NCBI GenBank assembly: GCA_030460725.1
Contig: JAKECL010000063.1
Coordinates: 1 to 8,043, forward strand
Length of the DNA stretch: 8,043 bases
From: Propionibacterium sp.
GTDB lineage: Bacteria; Actinomycetota; Actinomycetes; Actinomycetales; Actinomycetaceae
Direction of reading: 5' to 3'
Below the pieces are notes generated by a model. That model worked only from the letters and a program-made list of their open reading frames with translations, made no database searches and was not told the origin of the DNA. Shown one piece after another: positions 7,921-8,043 of the stretch. The position numbers and the translations under genes were made by a program. Position 1 is the stretch's first letter; each line of letters starts with the position of its first letter.

Positions 7921-7950
7921 TCAACCGCCCGTGGGTTCAACCCCCGAAAG
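7921..7950. repeat. 30-bp imperfect direct repeat, copy A
   Basis: This 30-mer, starting tcaaccgc and ending cccgaaag, aligns without gaps to copy B at 8014-8043 with 25 of 30 identical bases. It contains a perfect inverted repeat gggtt-c-aaccc at 7933-7943. The copies start 93 bp apart. Weaker similarity may extend upstream of both, in a run of C-rich sequence. It lies in non-coding sequence; the kind of element is unknown. Confidence 0.7.
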
Positions 7951-8013
7951 CTGTCCTCACCAGCCAGATCCACCCCGAACCCACACCCCGTCACCGTCTA
8001 CACCCCTCAGACA

Positions 8014-8043
8014 TCAACCGCATGTGGATTCGACTCCCGAAAG
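8014..8043. repeat. 30-bp imperfect direct repeat, copy B, reaching the window edge
   Basis: This is the second copy of the repeat at 7921-7950, differing at five positions (9, 10, 15, 19 and 22 of the alignment). It includes the near-palindrome ccgcatgtgg. It runs to the last base of the window, so its true right boundary and any further copies cannot be seen. Confidence 0.7.

Larger units (their letters stand above)
7828..8043. other. Non-coding stretch after pgm, no gene recognised
   Basis: Beyond the pgm hairpin I see no reading frame with family similarity, no tRNA and no convincing promoter. Minus-strand frames here overlap the pgm end and the hairpin and look like GC-driven shadows. 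The visible structure is a short direct repeat (ccggggtcg at 7828-7836 and 7843-7851) and the 30-bp repeat pair annotated separately. The next gene lies outside the window. Confidence 0.6.

Noticed and set aside
7928..7948. tRNA T-arm-like strings in the terminal repeats (gggttcaaccc; gattcgactcc in copy B)
   Set aside because: No matching acceptor stem, D-arm or anticodon arm lies at tRNA spacing on either strand, so the resemblance to a T-arm is superficial.
7921..8043. CRISPR array
   Set aside because: Only two imperfect copies with a 63-bp interval are present, with five mismatches in 30 and no cas gene in view.

Overview
The window reads as an ordinary metabolic stretch of a high-GC actinobacterial chromosome. 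Nearly every codon ends in G or C, starts include GTG, shadow reading frames are abundant in all frames, and the proteins look actinobacterial: GluB/GluC/GluD-type amino-acid transporter parts and a long Pgm-type phosphoglucomutase. I cannot name the genus from sequence alone; an Actinomyces-like or related actinomycete is a reasonable guess. GC content looks like roughly two-thirds, judged by eye and not counted.

Layout, left to right. At 1-758 (+) is the 3' part of a zinc-free MDR/quinone-oxidoreductase-like gene whose 5' end lies outside the window. It converges on a minus-strand cluster. In transcription order (right to left) that cluster is an AGE-family sugar isomerase/epimerase (5902-4508), a 180-bp gap, a class I glutamine-amidotransferase-like peptidase C26 (4327-3584), a GluB-like lipoprotein (3529-2546), a GluC-like permease (2525-1884) and a GluD-like permease (1887-910). 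The two permease genes overlap by four bases and the lipoprotein gene is only 20 bp upstream, so at least gluB-gluC-gluD is one transcription unit. The C26 gene, 54 bp upstream, is probably part of it. No ATP-binding subunit is encoded here.

The AGE-family gene is divergent from an E. coli-type phosphoglucomutase gene (6118-7788, +). The roughly 215-bp divergent spacer holds a 15-bp palindrome and a direct-repeat pair that could be operators. A strong GC hairpin follows pgm. The last 255 bp contain no credible gene but carry two copies of a 30-bp imperfect direct repeat (25 of 30 identical), the second ending exactly at the window edge.

How the genes fit together: one theme is free-hexose isomerisation plus glucose-1-P/glucose-6-P interconversion (AGE-family enzyme and Pgm). 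The other is uptake of a polar amino acid, probably glutamate or a gamma-glutamyl compound, alongside a hydrolase family that cleaves gamma-glutamyl bonds. I see no phage, IS, CRISPR, tRNA or rRNA and no clearly novel system. The points most worth checking are the missing transporter ATPase with a C26 hydrolase as leader gene, a Gln where I expect a catalytic-site Glu in the AGE-family protein, and the 3'-edge repeat pair.
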